From a virus, in IMG/VR virus record IMGVR_UViG_3300050821_013712, positions 1 through 30,467 of that record: a stretch of DNA of 30,467 nt. One strand, 5' to 3'. Numbering within the stretch: the first letter of the stretch is position 1; every line of letters starts with the position of its first letter. Below, in pieces: positions 1 to 7,967 of the stretch. The position numbers were made by a program, and so were the translations under genes. The notes below the pieces were generated by a model. The model searched no databases and was not told where the DNA came from. It saw only the letters and a program-made list of their open reading frames with translations.

Positions 1-1032
1 TGTAAAACAGGTGTTTGGGATAAAGGCGGACCAGCAGAAGGAATCCGAGCAGATATGGTTCGAGCGGATTCGATTGTAAAAGAGCCTGAGGGAACACAAG
101 AGCATATTCCCACAGGAGTGTCAACCTCAAAAGGAGTTACGGATATGGCCGAAGAAAAAGACAAGAAAGAGGATGCGACTGCAAAGGGTGACGCTGCGAA
201 GGCAGATACTCGTTCCGACTCCGAAAAGATTATGGATGCCTTGAAAGAGGTTTCCAAATCTTGTGACTCCCTCAAGAGCCGAATGGACGCTTGGGACAAC
301 GAGAAGGAGGAGGAGAAAAAGAAGAAGGAGGATGCCGCGAAGGCTGATGCCGCTGCTGCTGATGCGAAGGAGAAGGCTGACAAAGCTGCTGCCGACGCTG
401 CGGCTGCCGACGCTGCAAAGGGCGATGCCTCCAAGCCCGATGCCAAGAAGGATGATGGCGATCTTCATCTCCTTCACAAGAAGGACGCGGCGGACGCTGC
501 CAAAGCCGACGCTGCCCGCGCCGACGCGACCGCAGCGGAACTCGCAGCGACCAAGAAAAAGCTTGCAGAATTGGAAGCTGCATTGCCTGAAATCAGGGCA
601 ATGATTCCAAAGCAGTTGTCCGACGAGGACTTCAATGCGATGGCAGAAATCCAATCCCGAGCGGATTCTGTTTATCAGGGCTTCAACAAGAAGGCCCCGC
701 GTCCCCTCGACGGCGAAACCAAGATGAATTATCGTCGCCGCCTTGCTAATGGGTTGAAGGAGTTCAGCGCCGATATCAAGGACGCTGACCTCTCCATCAT
801 TCCCGAGGGCGCCTTCTTCGATAGCATCGAGCGGCGTGTGTATGCCGATGCCACCGAAGCTTCTCTGAATCCTCAGGATCTGGAGGACAACGAAATCCGA
901 GCCGTTTCCAAGCGAGACGATGCGGGTCGGAACATCACCACCTACCATGGCAAAAAGACGTTCATCCACCAGATGGCTCGTCCCCGCCAGATTGTGAGTC
1001 GGATGGGATTGCCTGACCGACGGTCCCATTAA
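1..1032 (+). CDS. Scaffold-like head protein, 5' end outside window
   Basis: The frame is open from the first base of the window, so the gene probably starts upstream. A second possible start is the ATG at 145, eight bases after AAGGAG at 131-136, giving a 295-residue protein starting MAEEKDKKED. The first half is extremely rich in Ala, Asp, Lys and Glu (about 145-580) and looks like a long charged helix or coiled coil. It is followed by a more ordinary domain containing APRPLDGETKMNYRRRL and DSIERRVYADA. From memory, such a tail follows a DUF2213 domain in phage head proteins located just before the cement and capsid genes. The role inferred is capsid scaffolding or core, possibly fused to a maturation protease whose body lies outside the window. 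The real-gene call is firm; the function is inferred from composition and position. Confidence 0.8.
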   Translation, partial: CKTGVWDKGGPAEGIRADMVRADSIVKEPEGTQEHIPTGVSTSKGVTDMAEEKDKKEDATAKGDAAKADTRSDSEKIMDALKEVSKSCDSLKSRMDAWDNEKEEEKKKKEDAAKADAAAADAKEKADKAAADAAAADAAKGDASKPDAKKDDGDLHLLHKKDAADAAKADAARADATAAELAATKKKLAELEAALPEIRAMIPKQLSDEDFNAMAEIQSRADSVYQGFNKKAPRPLDGETKMNYRRRLANGLKEFSADIKDADLSIIPEGAFFDSIERRVYADATEASLNPQDLEDNEIRAVSKRDDAGRNITTYHGKKTFIHQMARPRQIVSRMGLPDRRSH

Positions 1033-1074
1033 TCTCGTTCATTGAACGGGATAACCTAAAAGAAAGGATGAGCC

Positions 1075-1671
1075 ATGACTATTCCGTTTAACCCCAACGT
1101 TGTCACCAACGCTGCGGGTGGTTTCAATGCCCAGTCAAATGGGTATGTTGCAGGCTTTGCCCTTGACGACCCCCACATTCGCAACGAATTGCGTGGGGGT
1201 CCACTGGGTCCGGCCGAGACGCTTCCTATGTGGGGTGGCATTCCGGTGATGGTGTCTATTCCGCCGCCCTCGCCTGACAGTCAGGATTCGCTGGGCAATA
1301 TCATCACTCGGGCGACGTCCAATGCAACAATCTTGGGATGGTCGGTCTTCAATCAAGACCATTCCATGATCAGTTCGACCTCGTCTCCTGCGCCTCAGGC
1401 GGCGCCGGGTATGATGGTTGCCTACTATCTTGTTGGCAGCAGAGCCCGCATCGTTCTACCCTGCGATCCCGCCTTAGCGAGCCTCGTTGGTACTCCGATC
1501 AATTCAGCGGTTGCTTGGGACTTCACCAACAACATGCTAATTGCGGGTACTGGTCTCGGTGTCGAAATCCTATCGTTCAACATCGGGAACAGCATGGTTC
1601 CAGTTTACAACGCGACAACCGGCGCGTTGACCTGGAATCGCGCGGGAAGTGTCGCCGTCGTTAAAATCTAA
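1075..1671 (+). CDS. Capsid decoration / structural cement protein
   Basis: A 198-residue protein directly upstream of the major capsid gene. It starts at ATG 1075 behind an AAGAAAGGATGAGCC ribosome binding site. The sequence is Gly/Pro/Ala/Val rich with short hydrophobic strands and no membrane segment or signal peptide, as expected of a beta-rich virion surface protein. Position between a scaffold-like gene and the capsid gene is the usual place of the cement (decoration) protein in phages with DUF2184-type capsids. Residues 120-198 (GSRARIVLPCDPALASLVG onward) resemble the beta-barrel part of that family. Function is inferred from neighbourhood and general character; there is no diagnostic motif. 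Confidence 0.75.
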   Translation: MTIPFNPNVVTNAAGGFNAQSNGYVAGFALDDPHIRNELRGGPLGPAETLPMWGGIPVMVSIPPPSPDSQDSLGNIITRATSNATILGWSVFNQDHSMISSTSSPAPQAAPGMMVAYYLVGSRARIVLPCDPALASLVGTPINSAVAWDFTNNMLIAGTGLGVEILSFNIGNSMVPVYNATTGALTWNRAGSVAVVKI

Positions 1672-1696
1672 AACAAGGACCCAAACTCAGGAACAC

Positions 1697-1711
1697 GCCG
1701 GCATAACCGGC
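1697..1711 (+). other. Small hairpin upstream of capsid gene
   Basis: GCCGG at 1697-1701 and CCGGC at 1707-1711 form a perfect five-pair GC stem with the loop CATAA, in the 59-base gap before the capsid start. It lies just upstream of the AAAGGAGAA ribosome binding site at about 1717-1725. There is no T-run, so it is not an intrinsic terminator. It may protect the mRNA 5' end after processing or be fortuitous. Confidence 0.3.
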
Positions 1712-1730
1712 TATGTAAAGGAGAACTTCA

Positions 1731-2753
1731 ATGCCAGTTATTGCACCGGCCTTTATTCAGGCTCATCCGTCATTTGTCGAGCCTGGTGTTATCCTCCAGT
1801 ATTCACAGGCGTCCAACGCCTTCGACCTACTTCCCTCAGGTGGTCCGATGCCGAAGCTGGGTGAGGGCGATCTGTGGGTTTATGCAAAGAGGGCTGATAT
1901 TCGCACGAAGGTTGCGGCGGGTCAATCCGCTTACAACCAGCTGCCCTCAGTCACCATCGTCATGTCACAAATCTCGGTGCCGACTTATTTGCTCCGAGTA
2001 CGCGGTGAATTTGATCACCACGACACCGCTGCCCTCGCACGCTGGGGGATGCCGATGATGGAGGCTCAACGCCTCGGTATGCGCCAAGGCCATTTCCAAC
2101 TCGCTCGTAATGGGTTGCTTTATGGCTTCAACCCCCAGAATGGTGAGGGGTTGCTCAATACGAATGGCGCGACGGCAACGACACTACCGCCTGATTCCAA
2201 CGGAAACGATACGATGGTCACCTATGACAATGGTGAACTCGCATTGTTCTTCCTGACGATTATGGCGGCAATTAAGACTCGGACATATCAGTTCGGTATT
2301 GGTCGGAAGTTCACTATCATTGGCCCGCAGCGTGATCTGGGTATGATGGAGATGGTGAACATCGTCCAGTTGGTTCAGTTCCAGCGTGCCGGCGCCGGTT
2401 CTGCAACCTCTGCTCAAATGGTGAAGTCGGTTATGGAAATGAACGGCGACACCATTGATTGGGGCTACGATGACACCCTGATTGGCAAGGGACAAGGGGG
2501 TACCGACGCTATTGTCTTTGTGATGACAGAGGTTGAGAAGCCAACCGGCACGAAGTGGAATACCAACGAATGGGCAAAGATCGCCCCTGGCCTCGAAGCC
2601 TGCACCGCTATGTATTGTGACAAAGCGGCGCCGACTGAGATTCCAACTCCGCTTCCGGGTGGTGCAACAGACATTTTGTCGGAGTTCAGGATTTCACCTG
2701 GCTGGGGCATTCGTCCCGAAGCCATCACGATCCTGAGCGTCCAGAACTCGTAA
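1731..2753 (+). CDS. Major capsid protein
   Basis: A 340-residue protein starting at ATG 1731 behind a strong AAAGGAG site. It resembles the DUF2184 family of phage major capsid proteins: an N-terminal arm, a region running through YLLRVRGEFDHHDTAALARWG and MRQGHFQLARNGLLYGFN, then the segment DTIDWGYDDTLIGKGQGGTDAIV, which is the typical 'short-lived tag' region of that family, and a C-terminal WGIRPEAITILSV strand. It forms the icosahedral shell together with the cement protein just upstream and the scaffold-like protein before that. The strong ribosome binding site and the structured RNA just downstream fit high expression. Length fits the family. It could be mistaken for a generic virion protein, but the order and motif pattern make capsid the best call. 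Confidence 0.88.
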   Translation: MPVIAPAFIQAHPSFVEPGVILQYSQASNAFDLLPSGGPMPKLGEGDLWVYAKRADIRTKVAAGQSAYNQLPSVTIVMSQISVPTYLLRVRGEFDHHDTAALARWGMPMMEAQRLGMRQGHFQLARNGLLYGFNPQNGEGLLNTNGATATTLPPDSNGNDTMVTYDNGELALFFLTIMAAIKTRTYQFGIGRKFTIIGPQRDLGMMEMVNIVQLVQFQRAGAGSATSAQMVKSVMEMNGDTIDWGYDDTLIGKGQGGTDAIVFVMTEVEKPTGTKWNTNEWAKIAPGLEACTAMYCDKAAPTEIPTPLPGGATDILSEFRISPGWGIRPEAITILSVQNS

Positions 2754-2787
2754 TTCCGCACGGGGCCTCCTCAAGCTTGGGCGGATA

Positions 2788-2844
2788 GGGCAGTTTGATA
2801 TAGGTTAAGGGTTACCTCCCATCCTTAGTCATGTCAGACTGCCC
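2788..2844 (+). promoter_or_regulatory. Nested RNA stem-loop after capsid gene
   Basis: GGGCAGTTTGA at 2788-2798 pairs with TCAGACTGCCC at 2834-2844 (eleven pairs, one G-U). Inside it TAAGGG at 2806-2811 pairs with TCCTTA at 2822-2827 (six pairs, one G-U). It occupies the only sizeable gap in the head module (2754-2864), 34 bases after the capsid stop codon. There is no T-run after it, so it is not a classical intrinsic terminator. It may act as an mRNA 3'-end stabiliser, a processing site or a partial attenuator that sets capsid expression above the downstream genes. Confidence 0.55.
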
Positions 2845-2864
2845 GCATCATAAAAGGGAGAATT

Positions 2865-3404
2865 ATGATGACCGATATGTATGTGGCAAACGCAACCAAA
2901 CAACACTACACATTCCTATACCGAGCGTCAGGACGTTCTAGTCCAACCGCTCAAGAGATTCCGATTGGGACTCAGGTTAAAATAGCAGGTAGTCCAACAC
3001 CCGATGATATTCAAGGTATCATACTCCAGCATGAACCTTATGGGTTTATGGAAGTTGGTAGGTATGACTCGTCAAGGTTTGGTGGGATTATGTATTCTCT
3101 TGGTGCCCCTATCTCCGAGAATGTATTGAAAAAGGCCATTCTTAAATACCAAGAACTAAAGGATGAAATGGGCAAAGTTATTCGGAAGGAGAGCGCCGTT
3201 GCTGCTTCCAGTACCATCGAGAATGAGATTATTGGCCCAGATAACAATGCCATGAAGCTCACCAATCTTGAAATGTCCGTTGAGGAGGATCCCCCTAAAG
3301 AGGGTTCTAAAGAGGGGCATCCAGACCTGTTCTCAGAGGGCATTCAGGTTTTGCGTGTTCCCCCATCTGAGGGCTCGAATGTCAGAGGGTTGAGGAGTCG
3401 GTAG
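2865..3404 (+). CDS. Conserved phage head-associated protein, function unknown
   Basis: A 179-residue soluble protein without signal or membrane segment. Two adjacent ATGs exist at 2865 and 2868; AAGGGAG at 2854-2860 is four bases from the first and seven from the second, so the second is the likelier start. The N-terminal half (YVANATKQHYTFLYR, then a segment around IPIGTQVKI and a YGFMEVGRYD stretch) resembles a family found immediately after the capsid gene in myoviruses of Burkholderia and alphaproteobacteria. The C-terminal third is acidic and low-complexity (VEEDPPKEGSKEG). It ends in TAG overlapping the GTG start of the next gene. Its place suggests a head-tail connection or head-completion role, which is inference only. 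Confidence 0.75.
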   Translation: MMTDMYVANATKQHYTFLYRASGRSSPTAQEIPIGTQVKIAGSPTPDDIQGIILQHEPYGFMEVGRYDSSRFGGIMYSLGAPISENVLKKAILKYQELKDEMGKVIRKESAVAASSTIENEIIGPDNNAMKLTNLEMSVEEDPPKEGSKEGHPDLFSEGIQVLRVPPSEGSNVRGLRSR

Positions 3405-3880
3405 TGACTGACGATCCAACATTCACAGGTTATCAGGCGTTCCTGACTAATATCGTGGGCGTTCCCGCGGATCAAATGCCTGTGGATGTGGATCCAAATG
3501 CTGTCCAATTCTCTTACGACTTCTCCCTGAATATGACCTATTGGTGGTTGCTGGCTGTTCCCTCACAGATCACATCACCTAGTATTTATGCGACCGCTGT
3601 CTATAGTCTTGGCGCGGATACGCTCATTAATTACGCACCTGACATACCGGGATCCGGTGATCCGACTTATTGGTCGGATCTACGGGACTCCTTTAACATC
3701 AACAATTTCGTGGGTGGAGTGATTAACTTCTCCTCTGACCAAAGCACGTCGCAAGGTATTGCAGTTTCGGATTTCTTAAAGAGTATGACCTTAGGCGATC
3801 TCCAAAACTTGAAAACGCCTTGGGGCCGAATGTATCTCTCCATCGCGCAGAACATCGGCACGCTCTGGGGGATATCATAA
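3404..3880 (+). CDS. Conserved virion/neck-region protein
   Basis: A 158-residue protein starting at GTG 3404, which overlaps the TAG stop of the preceding gene by one base and has GAGGAG at 3392-3397 six bases upstream, strong support for this non-ATG start. It is rich in aromatic and small polar residues (NMTYWWLLAVPSQ, PTYWSDLRDSFNINNF) with no membrane segment. The C-terminal part LKTPWGRMYLSIAQNIGTLWG is the most conserved-looking portion. It lies between capsid and sheath genes, where adaptor, head-completion and tail-terminator proteins are encoded. No specific family was recognised; a connector role is inferred. The stop overlaps the next ATG (TAATG). Confidence 0.72.
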   Translation: MTDDPTFTGYQAFLTNIVGVPADQMPVDVDPNAVQFSYDFSLNMTYWWLLAVPSQITSPSIYATAVYSLGADTLINYAPDIPGSGDPTYWSDLRDSFNINNFVGGVINFSSDQSTSQGIAVSDFLKSMTLGDLQNLKTPWGRMYLSIAQNIGTLWGIS

Positions 3881-4386
3881 TGGCTGACTCCATTTCCCTG
3901 AAAATGGGTTTTATCAATACCCCTTACACTGCGGAATCGATTGCTCGTCCAGTCACTGCCGCAAGAGCGGAATCTCGACGCCCGCGTCGCCGCAGTTTTT
4001 CTAAGACCATGACAGCAGAGGATGTGGCTGCGATCCTTGAAGCCAAATACCAAATTGTCGATGAATTTACCAAATTACATGCGGCGGATATCCAACTCTC
4101 CATACTTAGTCAATTTGAAAAGGTAGCAGGGGACGTGATGACAGGTGGTCGTCGCGCAACTAATATGGGAGCGTTGCTCAAGCCTGCTACCAAAGAAATA
4201 GAGGCGTTGTTCAAGAAATTCCTAGACACAGAGGAAATGAATGGTCGGGTTCCTGGAGTCCCGACGAAAGCTGCTCTTGCGGGAGTGAGACATGGCCGTG
4301 GTTCCAAGACAATGCAAGGTGTCTCGCGGCCCTCGTTTATCGATACAGGTATATATCGAGCTTCCTTTAGGGCGTGGGTAGATTAA
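3880..4386 (+). CDS. Putative neck / tail-completion protein
   Basis: A 168-residue protein. The frame can be extended to an ATG at 3820, but ATG 3880 is chosen because it overlaps the previous stop (TAATG) and has a GGGGGA element nine bases upstream; the earlier start would give a 61-base overlap. It has a basic stretch near residues 33-43 (RRPRRRSFSK), then helices (EDVAAILEAKYQIVDEFTKLHA), and ends RPSFIDTGIYRASFRAWVD. The C-terminal 'idTGlYraSf' pattern resembles HK97 gp10-type tail-completion/neck proteins, which also end with such a segment. It sits between the head genes and the sheath, in keeping with that role. The family assignment is tentative. Confidence 0.7.
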   Translation: MADSISLKMGFINTPYTAESIARPVTAARAESRRPRRRSFSKTMTAEDVAAILEAKYQIVDEFTKLHAADIQLSILSQFEKVAGDVMTGGRRATNMGALLKPATKEIEALFKKFLDTEEMNGRVPGVPTKAALAGVRHGRGSKTMQGVSRPSFIDTGIYRASFRAWVD

Positions 4387-5423
4387 TGGTAAGAATTAAC
4401 GAAGCAGCCGCCTCTGCCAAAACACCACTTGCCGCAAGTCTTGCGGCAGGTGTTGAAAACATATCCTATAATCAAAGAGTTAATTTTACCCTATATAAGA
4501 AAGTTATTCTTCCAGTCGATGGATTTGTATTCTGGGTTAAATGGGATTTGGCTAGTGGCGGCATTGACCCCACACTGTCTGGTATCCTAAGCATCAAAGG
4601 ATCGCTCCACTATTCCACCGACGTTGGGCAACATGAAGATGCTACCATCGCTTATAACACCGTTGTCTTTACCGCGTTATCGGAAGTTGACACGTTTAAG
4701 GACATCAATCCCCAAACTATGTATTTGGCGAATTTTGAAGGAATTCGGTTTTCTTTTAGTAGTCGAGGTAAATTTTACGAACAAGCCAACTTGTATCATT
4801 ATATGGGCACTGCCGTATCGGCGATTGACGAAACCCAGATTATTGATACTCAGGCAGAACTCGACGCTCTGGAACCAATTGTATCTAACTCCCTTCCGAT
4901 TTGGTTGGCGATGAGGTCCTATGTCCCACCATATCCTGGGTTTACATGTCCAATTGATTTATACCCATCATTCCTTGTACCCGATAATTTAGAACCTCCT
5001 TATGGCGCTGTCCATATTGAGGATACCCGTTCACTCGTGGAAACAGCTTTCTTGGGCCCAACGTTGACCAGTCAACAATTGGCGGCTGAAACTGTTCGGG
5101 TAACAACATATGGTGTTAATAATGATACCATAATCACTTTCCTTAATTTCGTTATCCAATATTCGTATGATTGGAATTACATCGGAATGATGAATATGCC
5201 AATCATCGTGGATGAAAAAAGGACTAGCCCCGAACTCGGTGTTCTTGCCCAGAAGAAAACCATCGAGTTTAAGATTGCCTATCTCCAAAAGAGCGTCCGA
5301 AATGTCGCACGCCAGTTTATTAAACATTGTGTGGTGCAGAACGAGGCTAAGATCGAGCCTCCAGGAATCAGTGGCAATATCTCAGCCCCAAGAACCCGCG
5401 CAACTGTAGGAGCAGGAACATGA
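4386..5423 (+). CDS. Conserved virion structural protein upstream of sheath
   Basis: A 345-residue protein. ATG 4386 overlaps the previous stop (TAATG) and is preferred to GTG 4374, which would read into the upstream gene. No membrane segment or signal. The protein is beta-rich and aromatic in its first half (NFTLYKKVILPVDGFVFWVKWDLASG, then GIRFSFSSRGKFYEQANLYHYMG) and ends in a helical part with KRTSPELGVLAQKKTIEFKIAYLQKSVRNVARQFIKH. From memory, proteins with this pattern are conserved between capsid and sheath genes in related myoviruses and are found in virions. The exact role is unknown; neck, whisker or tail-terminator functions are possible. It overlaps the sheath gene start by four bases (ATGA). 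Confidence 0.78.
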   Translation: MVRINEAAASAKTPLAASLAAGVENISYNQRVNFTLYKKVILPVDGFVFWVKWDLASGGIDPTLSGILSIKGSLHYSTDVGQHEDATIAYNTVVFTALSEVDTFKDINPQTMYLANFEGIRFSFSSRGKFYEQANLYHYMGTAVSAIDETQIIDTQAELDALEPIVSNSLPIWLAMRSYVPPYPGFTCPIDLYPSFLVPDNLEPPYGAVHIEDTRSLVETAFLGPTLTSQQLAAETVRVTTYGVNNDTIITFLNFVIQYSYDWNYIGMMNMPIIVDEKRTSPELGVLAQKKTIEFKIAYLQKSVRNVARQFIKHCVVQNEAKIEPPGISGNISAPRTRATVGAGT

Positions 5424-6874
5424 GCGTCTACCAAGATCCAAATGCCATCGTTACGGTACAAGTCACAACTATCCTAGCGCCTGCTCCTCAGAACTATCAG
5501 CAGTCTGGGGTGCTGGTGTCGTTTGGCGGTACGACAATCGTCCCCAACAGTGTGTCGTTGTTAACCCAGTTCAGCGACTTGAGTCCACTACTACAACCAT
5601 CCGGTGGCATTACAGGTATTACCTGGGCAACAGGTATTGCGACTGTCACCACCAGCAGCCCCTTACCCACCAATGTGACGACAGGTTCTGTTGTCCAGAT
5701 GGTGATTACAGGAATCCTTCCTCCAGGGTATAATGGAGCATTCACCTGCACCGTCACTGGTCCCAGCGAGTTCACTTATCCTCTAACCACTGATCCAGGC
5801 GGTCCTGGGGGATCAGCAGGGGGTGGTCAATTCCAATTGTATTCTGTTTCCCAACTTAATTCGATGGCTTCCACATTCTTTCGACAAGGAACGGGAACCA
5901 CTTGTTTTGTTTTGGAGTTGGGTTATCAGCCTCTGTTCTCGGCTGAGATTTCAGCTATGGAAGATTGGCTCAATCTCAATCCCCTGTCTTACTACGGATA
6001 TTTGATGCCCGATTATTGGGGCACTGCTGCGAATATTCCTGCTGCTCTGGCCCTTTACCAGCAATTCACTGATCCAGAAGCGATGACCTATTTCTGGACG
6101 ACGATTGAACTTGCGGCGGTTGGATTGATTCCAAATACCGTGAAATGCGTCATCCAGATGATTGAGGCTCCGGGCGTTCAGGCAGCGAGAAATGCCACGC
6201 TTCCGGGGAACTATTCCGAGTTCACTCTAGCCTCGATGTTTTTCTGGGCAATGCAATACAAGGCGACCTCAGTCACCCGTATCTCGCCTATGTGCTTCAA
6301 ATACGTTTATGGTGTTACAGCTTACCCCTCGCAAGGCAATGGACCACGCCTTGTCTCCTTCAAGAACAATTTTGTCAATTACATCCAGACAGGAGCAGAG
6401 GGTGGTATTGCGTTCACCAACGTTTATCAAGGTGTCACAGCAGATGGAAAGGATTACTTCAATTGGTGGTGGACTATCGATTGGGTCCAACTCAGCATCA
6501 ATGTTGACCTGACCAACGCTATCATTAATGGTAGCAATAATCCGTTGGCTCCTCTGTACTATGACCAGCCAGGTATCAATTATCTGGAATCTGTGCTTGC
6601 GGGTACGATGACGCGAGGTGGACAATTTGGGCTTGTTAATGGTGCGGTTGTCCAGACTGAGCTTAACTCGGCGGACTTGTCAACTGCCATTAATTCTGGC
6701 ACGTTTACAGGCCAATGCAATGTGAACGCGGTTCCGTTCATCCCCTATTCCCAAGCGAACCCCAGTCACTATGGGATCGGGGAATACGATGGGCTATCAA
6801 CCATTTTCATTCCTGCCCGAGGTTTTGTTCACATTCTCGTGGTTGTTGTAGCCACCGACATTGTGACCCTTTAA
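5420..6874 (+). CDS. Contractile tail sheath protein with inserted beta domain
   Basis: A 484-residue protein starting at ATG 5420 (ATGA overlap; AGGAG upstream). The C-terminal half contains KDYFNWWWTIDWVQLSINVD, then NPLAPLYYDQPGINYLESVL, which matches the DUF3383-type tail sheath family from memory. Sheath subunits form the outer contractile cylinder around the tail tube; the tube gene follows immediately, as usual. Residues 61-136 (about 5600-5827) look like an extra domain inserted into the N-terminal part: GIATVTTSSPLP, PGYNGAFTCTV, EFTYPLTTDPGG. It resembles the small beta domain often annotated as 'ubiquitin-activating E1 FCCH domain' in phages, probably exposed on the tail surface. 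Together with the tube this establishes myovirus morphology. Confidence 0.92.
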   Translation: MSVYQDPNAIVTVQVTTILAPAPQNYQQSGVLVSFGGTTIVPNSVSLLTQFSDLSPLLQPSGGITGITWATGIATVTTSSPLPTNVTTGSVVQMVITGILPPGYNGAFTCTVTGPSEFTYPLTTDPGGPGGSAGGGQFQLYSVSQLNSMASTFFRQGTGTTCFVLELGYQPLFSAEISAMEDWLNLNPLSYYGYLMPDYWGTAANIPAALALYQQFTDPEAMTYFWTTIELAAVGLIPNTVKCVIQMIEAPGVQAARNATLPGNYSEFTLASMFFWAMQYKATSVTRISPMCFKYVYGVTAYPSQGNGPRLVSFKNNFVNYIQTGAEGGIAFTNVYQGVTADGKDYFNWWWTIDWVQLSINVDLTNAIINGSNNPLAPLYYDQPGINYLESVLAGTMTRGGQFGLVNGAVVQTELNSADLSTAINSGTFTGQCNVNAVPFIPYSQANPSHYGIGEYDGLSTIFIPARGFVHILVVVVATDIVTL

Positions 6875-6898
6875 TCGGAAACTTAAGGAGCCTCAACA

Positions 6899-7339
6899 AT
6901 GGCGACCCCACTTGTAGACCAGGGCCAATTAAACCGCATTCGTGCGAGTGTGGTTTGGCCTGATAACCCTCAACTCAATCTCGTCTCCTCTTATCTTGCG
7001 AAAGAGGGGTTGAGGCTCGCACTGGAAGGCAATGCCTCTGACTACCTTCCAACTATGACAGGTGCAGTTCCATCTCCTGCGCCTTACCAAATCGTGACCT
7101 TGACAATGGCGCTCGTTAAGTCACAGTCCCTGGCTGCCGTATATAAGGCACAATTTGAAAGTAATTGTGTTGTGGGTGCAGCTACCGTTCGTCCCGACTC
7201 CACGACGCTTGGGCTCTACAGCCTAAACAACATGGTCCTTGAAAGTGTCAGGGAAATGTCGTTCGCCGGTGAGGATCCCTCTTGGGTCGTTACGGCAAAA
7301 GGTTACTACCTCGTTAATGCGTTCCTGTTCAATACTTGA
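6899..7339 (+). CDS. Tail tube protein
   Basis: A 146-residue protein beginning at ATG 6899 behind AAGGAG. The pattern GQLNRIRASVVWPDNPQLN, SYLAKEGLRLALEG, MTGAVPSPAPYQIVTLTMALVKSQSLA and the ending VREMSFAGEDPSWVVTAKGYYLVNA fits the tail tube subunits encoded directly after DUF3383-type sheath genes. The protein stacks as rings to form the DNA-conducting inner tube. Size (about 16 kDa) and position between sheath and tail assembly chaperones agree with this. No oddities were seen. Confidence 0.9.
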   Translation: MATPLVDQGQLNRIRASVVWPDNPQLNLVSSYLAKEGLRLALEGNASDYLPTMTGAVPSPAPYQIVTLTMALVKSQSLAAVYKAQFESNCVVGAATVRPDSTTLGLYSLNNMVLESVREMSFAGEDPSWVVTAKGYYLVNAFLFNT

Positions 7340-7361
7340 GGATATCACTGGGAGGTGATAT

Positions 7362-7967
7362 ATGGCTACCGTAGTATCCATAAACAAAAGACTTAACTTA
7401 GCGGTACCTCTGGATACCGACATAGGTAAAATTTGGGTTCATTCTGTACCCCTATCCAGAGAAGTGTTTGAATCCAACTACTTGGTCCTGACCAGAACTT
7501 TATCTGCCATTTATGCGAATGGTCTTGGACCAGCAATGGCCCCACGTGTTGCCGCCATGTTGCTGAGAGATACCGCCAAAGAAATGGAAGTTGAGGAAGC
7601 GGTTCAGAATAATTTGTTCCAAGAGATTTATCGTCTTTCCAATGTCCTGATGCCCAAGTCCACTGGGGGCTGGGAAACAGTGCCATTTGGTGAGGTGAAA
7701 ATGAAGAAAATGGTTGATGAGGAATCTTTAGCGGAGGCGGAAAATGCCATCGTCTATTTTATTGTTGCCTCGGCGGTCCATATAAAGAAGGAATTGCCGA
7801 TGGCATATCAGGGTTTGAAGTCAATTTGGAACGCGCAAATTACGTCGTCCAATGTTACGGTGTTCAGCAATTCTTTAACGACCTCGACTGGGGAAGGGAA
7901 TACTGGAGAGAAGGTTCCGGAGATACCCAAGCCCCAGGTTCCGAGAGCATCATCTGTACCGTCTTAG
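7362..7967 (+). CDS. Tail assembly chaperone, short form
   Basis: A 201-residue soluble, mostly helical protein starting at ATG 7362 with GGGAGGTGAT upstream. It lies between the tail tube and tape measure genes, the position of the gpG/gpGT-type chaperones that coat the tape measure protein during tail assembly. Lys/Glu-rich helices dominate (EMEVEEAVQNNLFQEIYRLS, KMKKMVDEESLAEAENAIVYF). The last 49 codons after the slippery site are low-complexity (TTSTGEGNTGEKVPEIPKP) and look like the disposable tail of the unshifted product. A -1 frameshift at 7811-7817 produces a longer fusion with the following reading frame. The chaperone function is inferred from position and the frameshift architecture. 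Confidence 0.85.
   Translation: MATVVSINKRLNLAVPLDTDIGKIWVHSVPLSREVFESNYLVLTRTLSAIYANGLGPAMAPRVAAMLLRDTAKEMEVEEAVQNNLFQEIYRLSNVLMPKSTGGWETVPFGEVKMKKMVDEESLAEAENAIVYFIVASAVHIKKELPMAYQGLKSIWNAQITSSNVTVFSNSLTTSTGEGNTGEKVPEIPKPQVPRASSVPS
7811..7841 (+). promoter_or_regulatory. Programmed -1 ribosomal frameshift site
   Basis: The heptamer GGGTTTG at 7811-7817 fits X XXY YYZ in the frame of the upstream gene (G GGT TTG, decoded Gly-Leu). It lies in the overlap of the two chaperone frames. Five bases downstream AATTTG at 7823-7828 and CAAATT at 7836-7841 form a six-pair stem with a seven-base loop, in the usual spacing for a stimulatory structure. The stem is AT-rich and thus weak. Dual tail-chaperone frameshifting is a well-known conserved feature of long-tailed phages. 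Confidence 0.85.

Noticed and set aside
127-1029. 300-codon open frame on the minus strand
   Set aside because: It mirrors the Ala/Asp/Lys-rich scaffold gene; the repetitive GCN/GAN/AAG codons prevent stops on the other strand. No ribosome binding site and low-complexity Leu/Gly/Ser translation.
1338-1664. 108-codon plus-strand frame in the cement gene
   Set aside because: Alternative frame of a well-supported gene, Arg/Ser/Cys-rich translation and no start signal.
2777-2804. Promoter TTGGGC-16-TATAGG after the capsid gene
   Set aside because: Only three of six matches at -35 and four of six at -10, and it overlaps a better-supported RNA stem.
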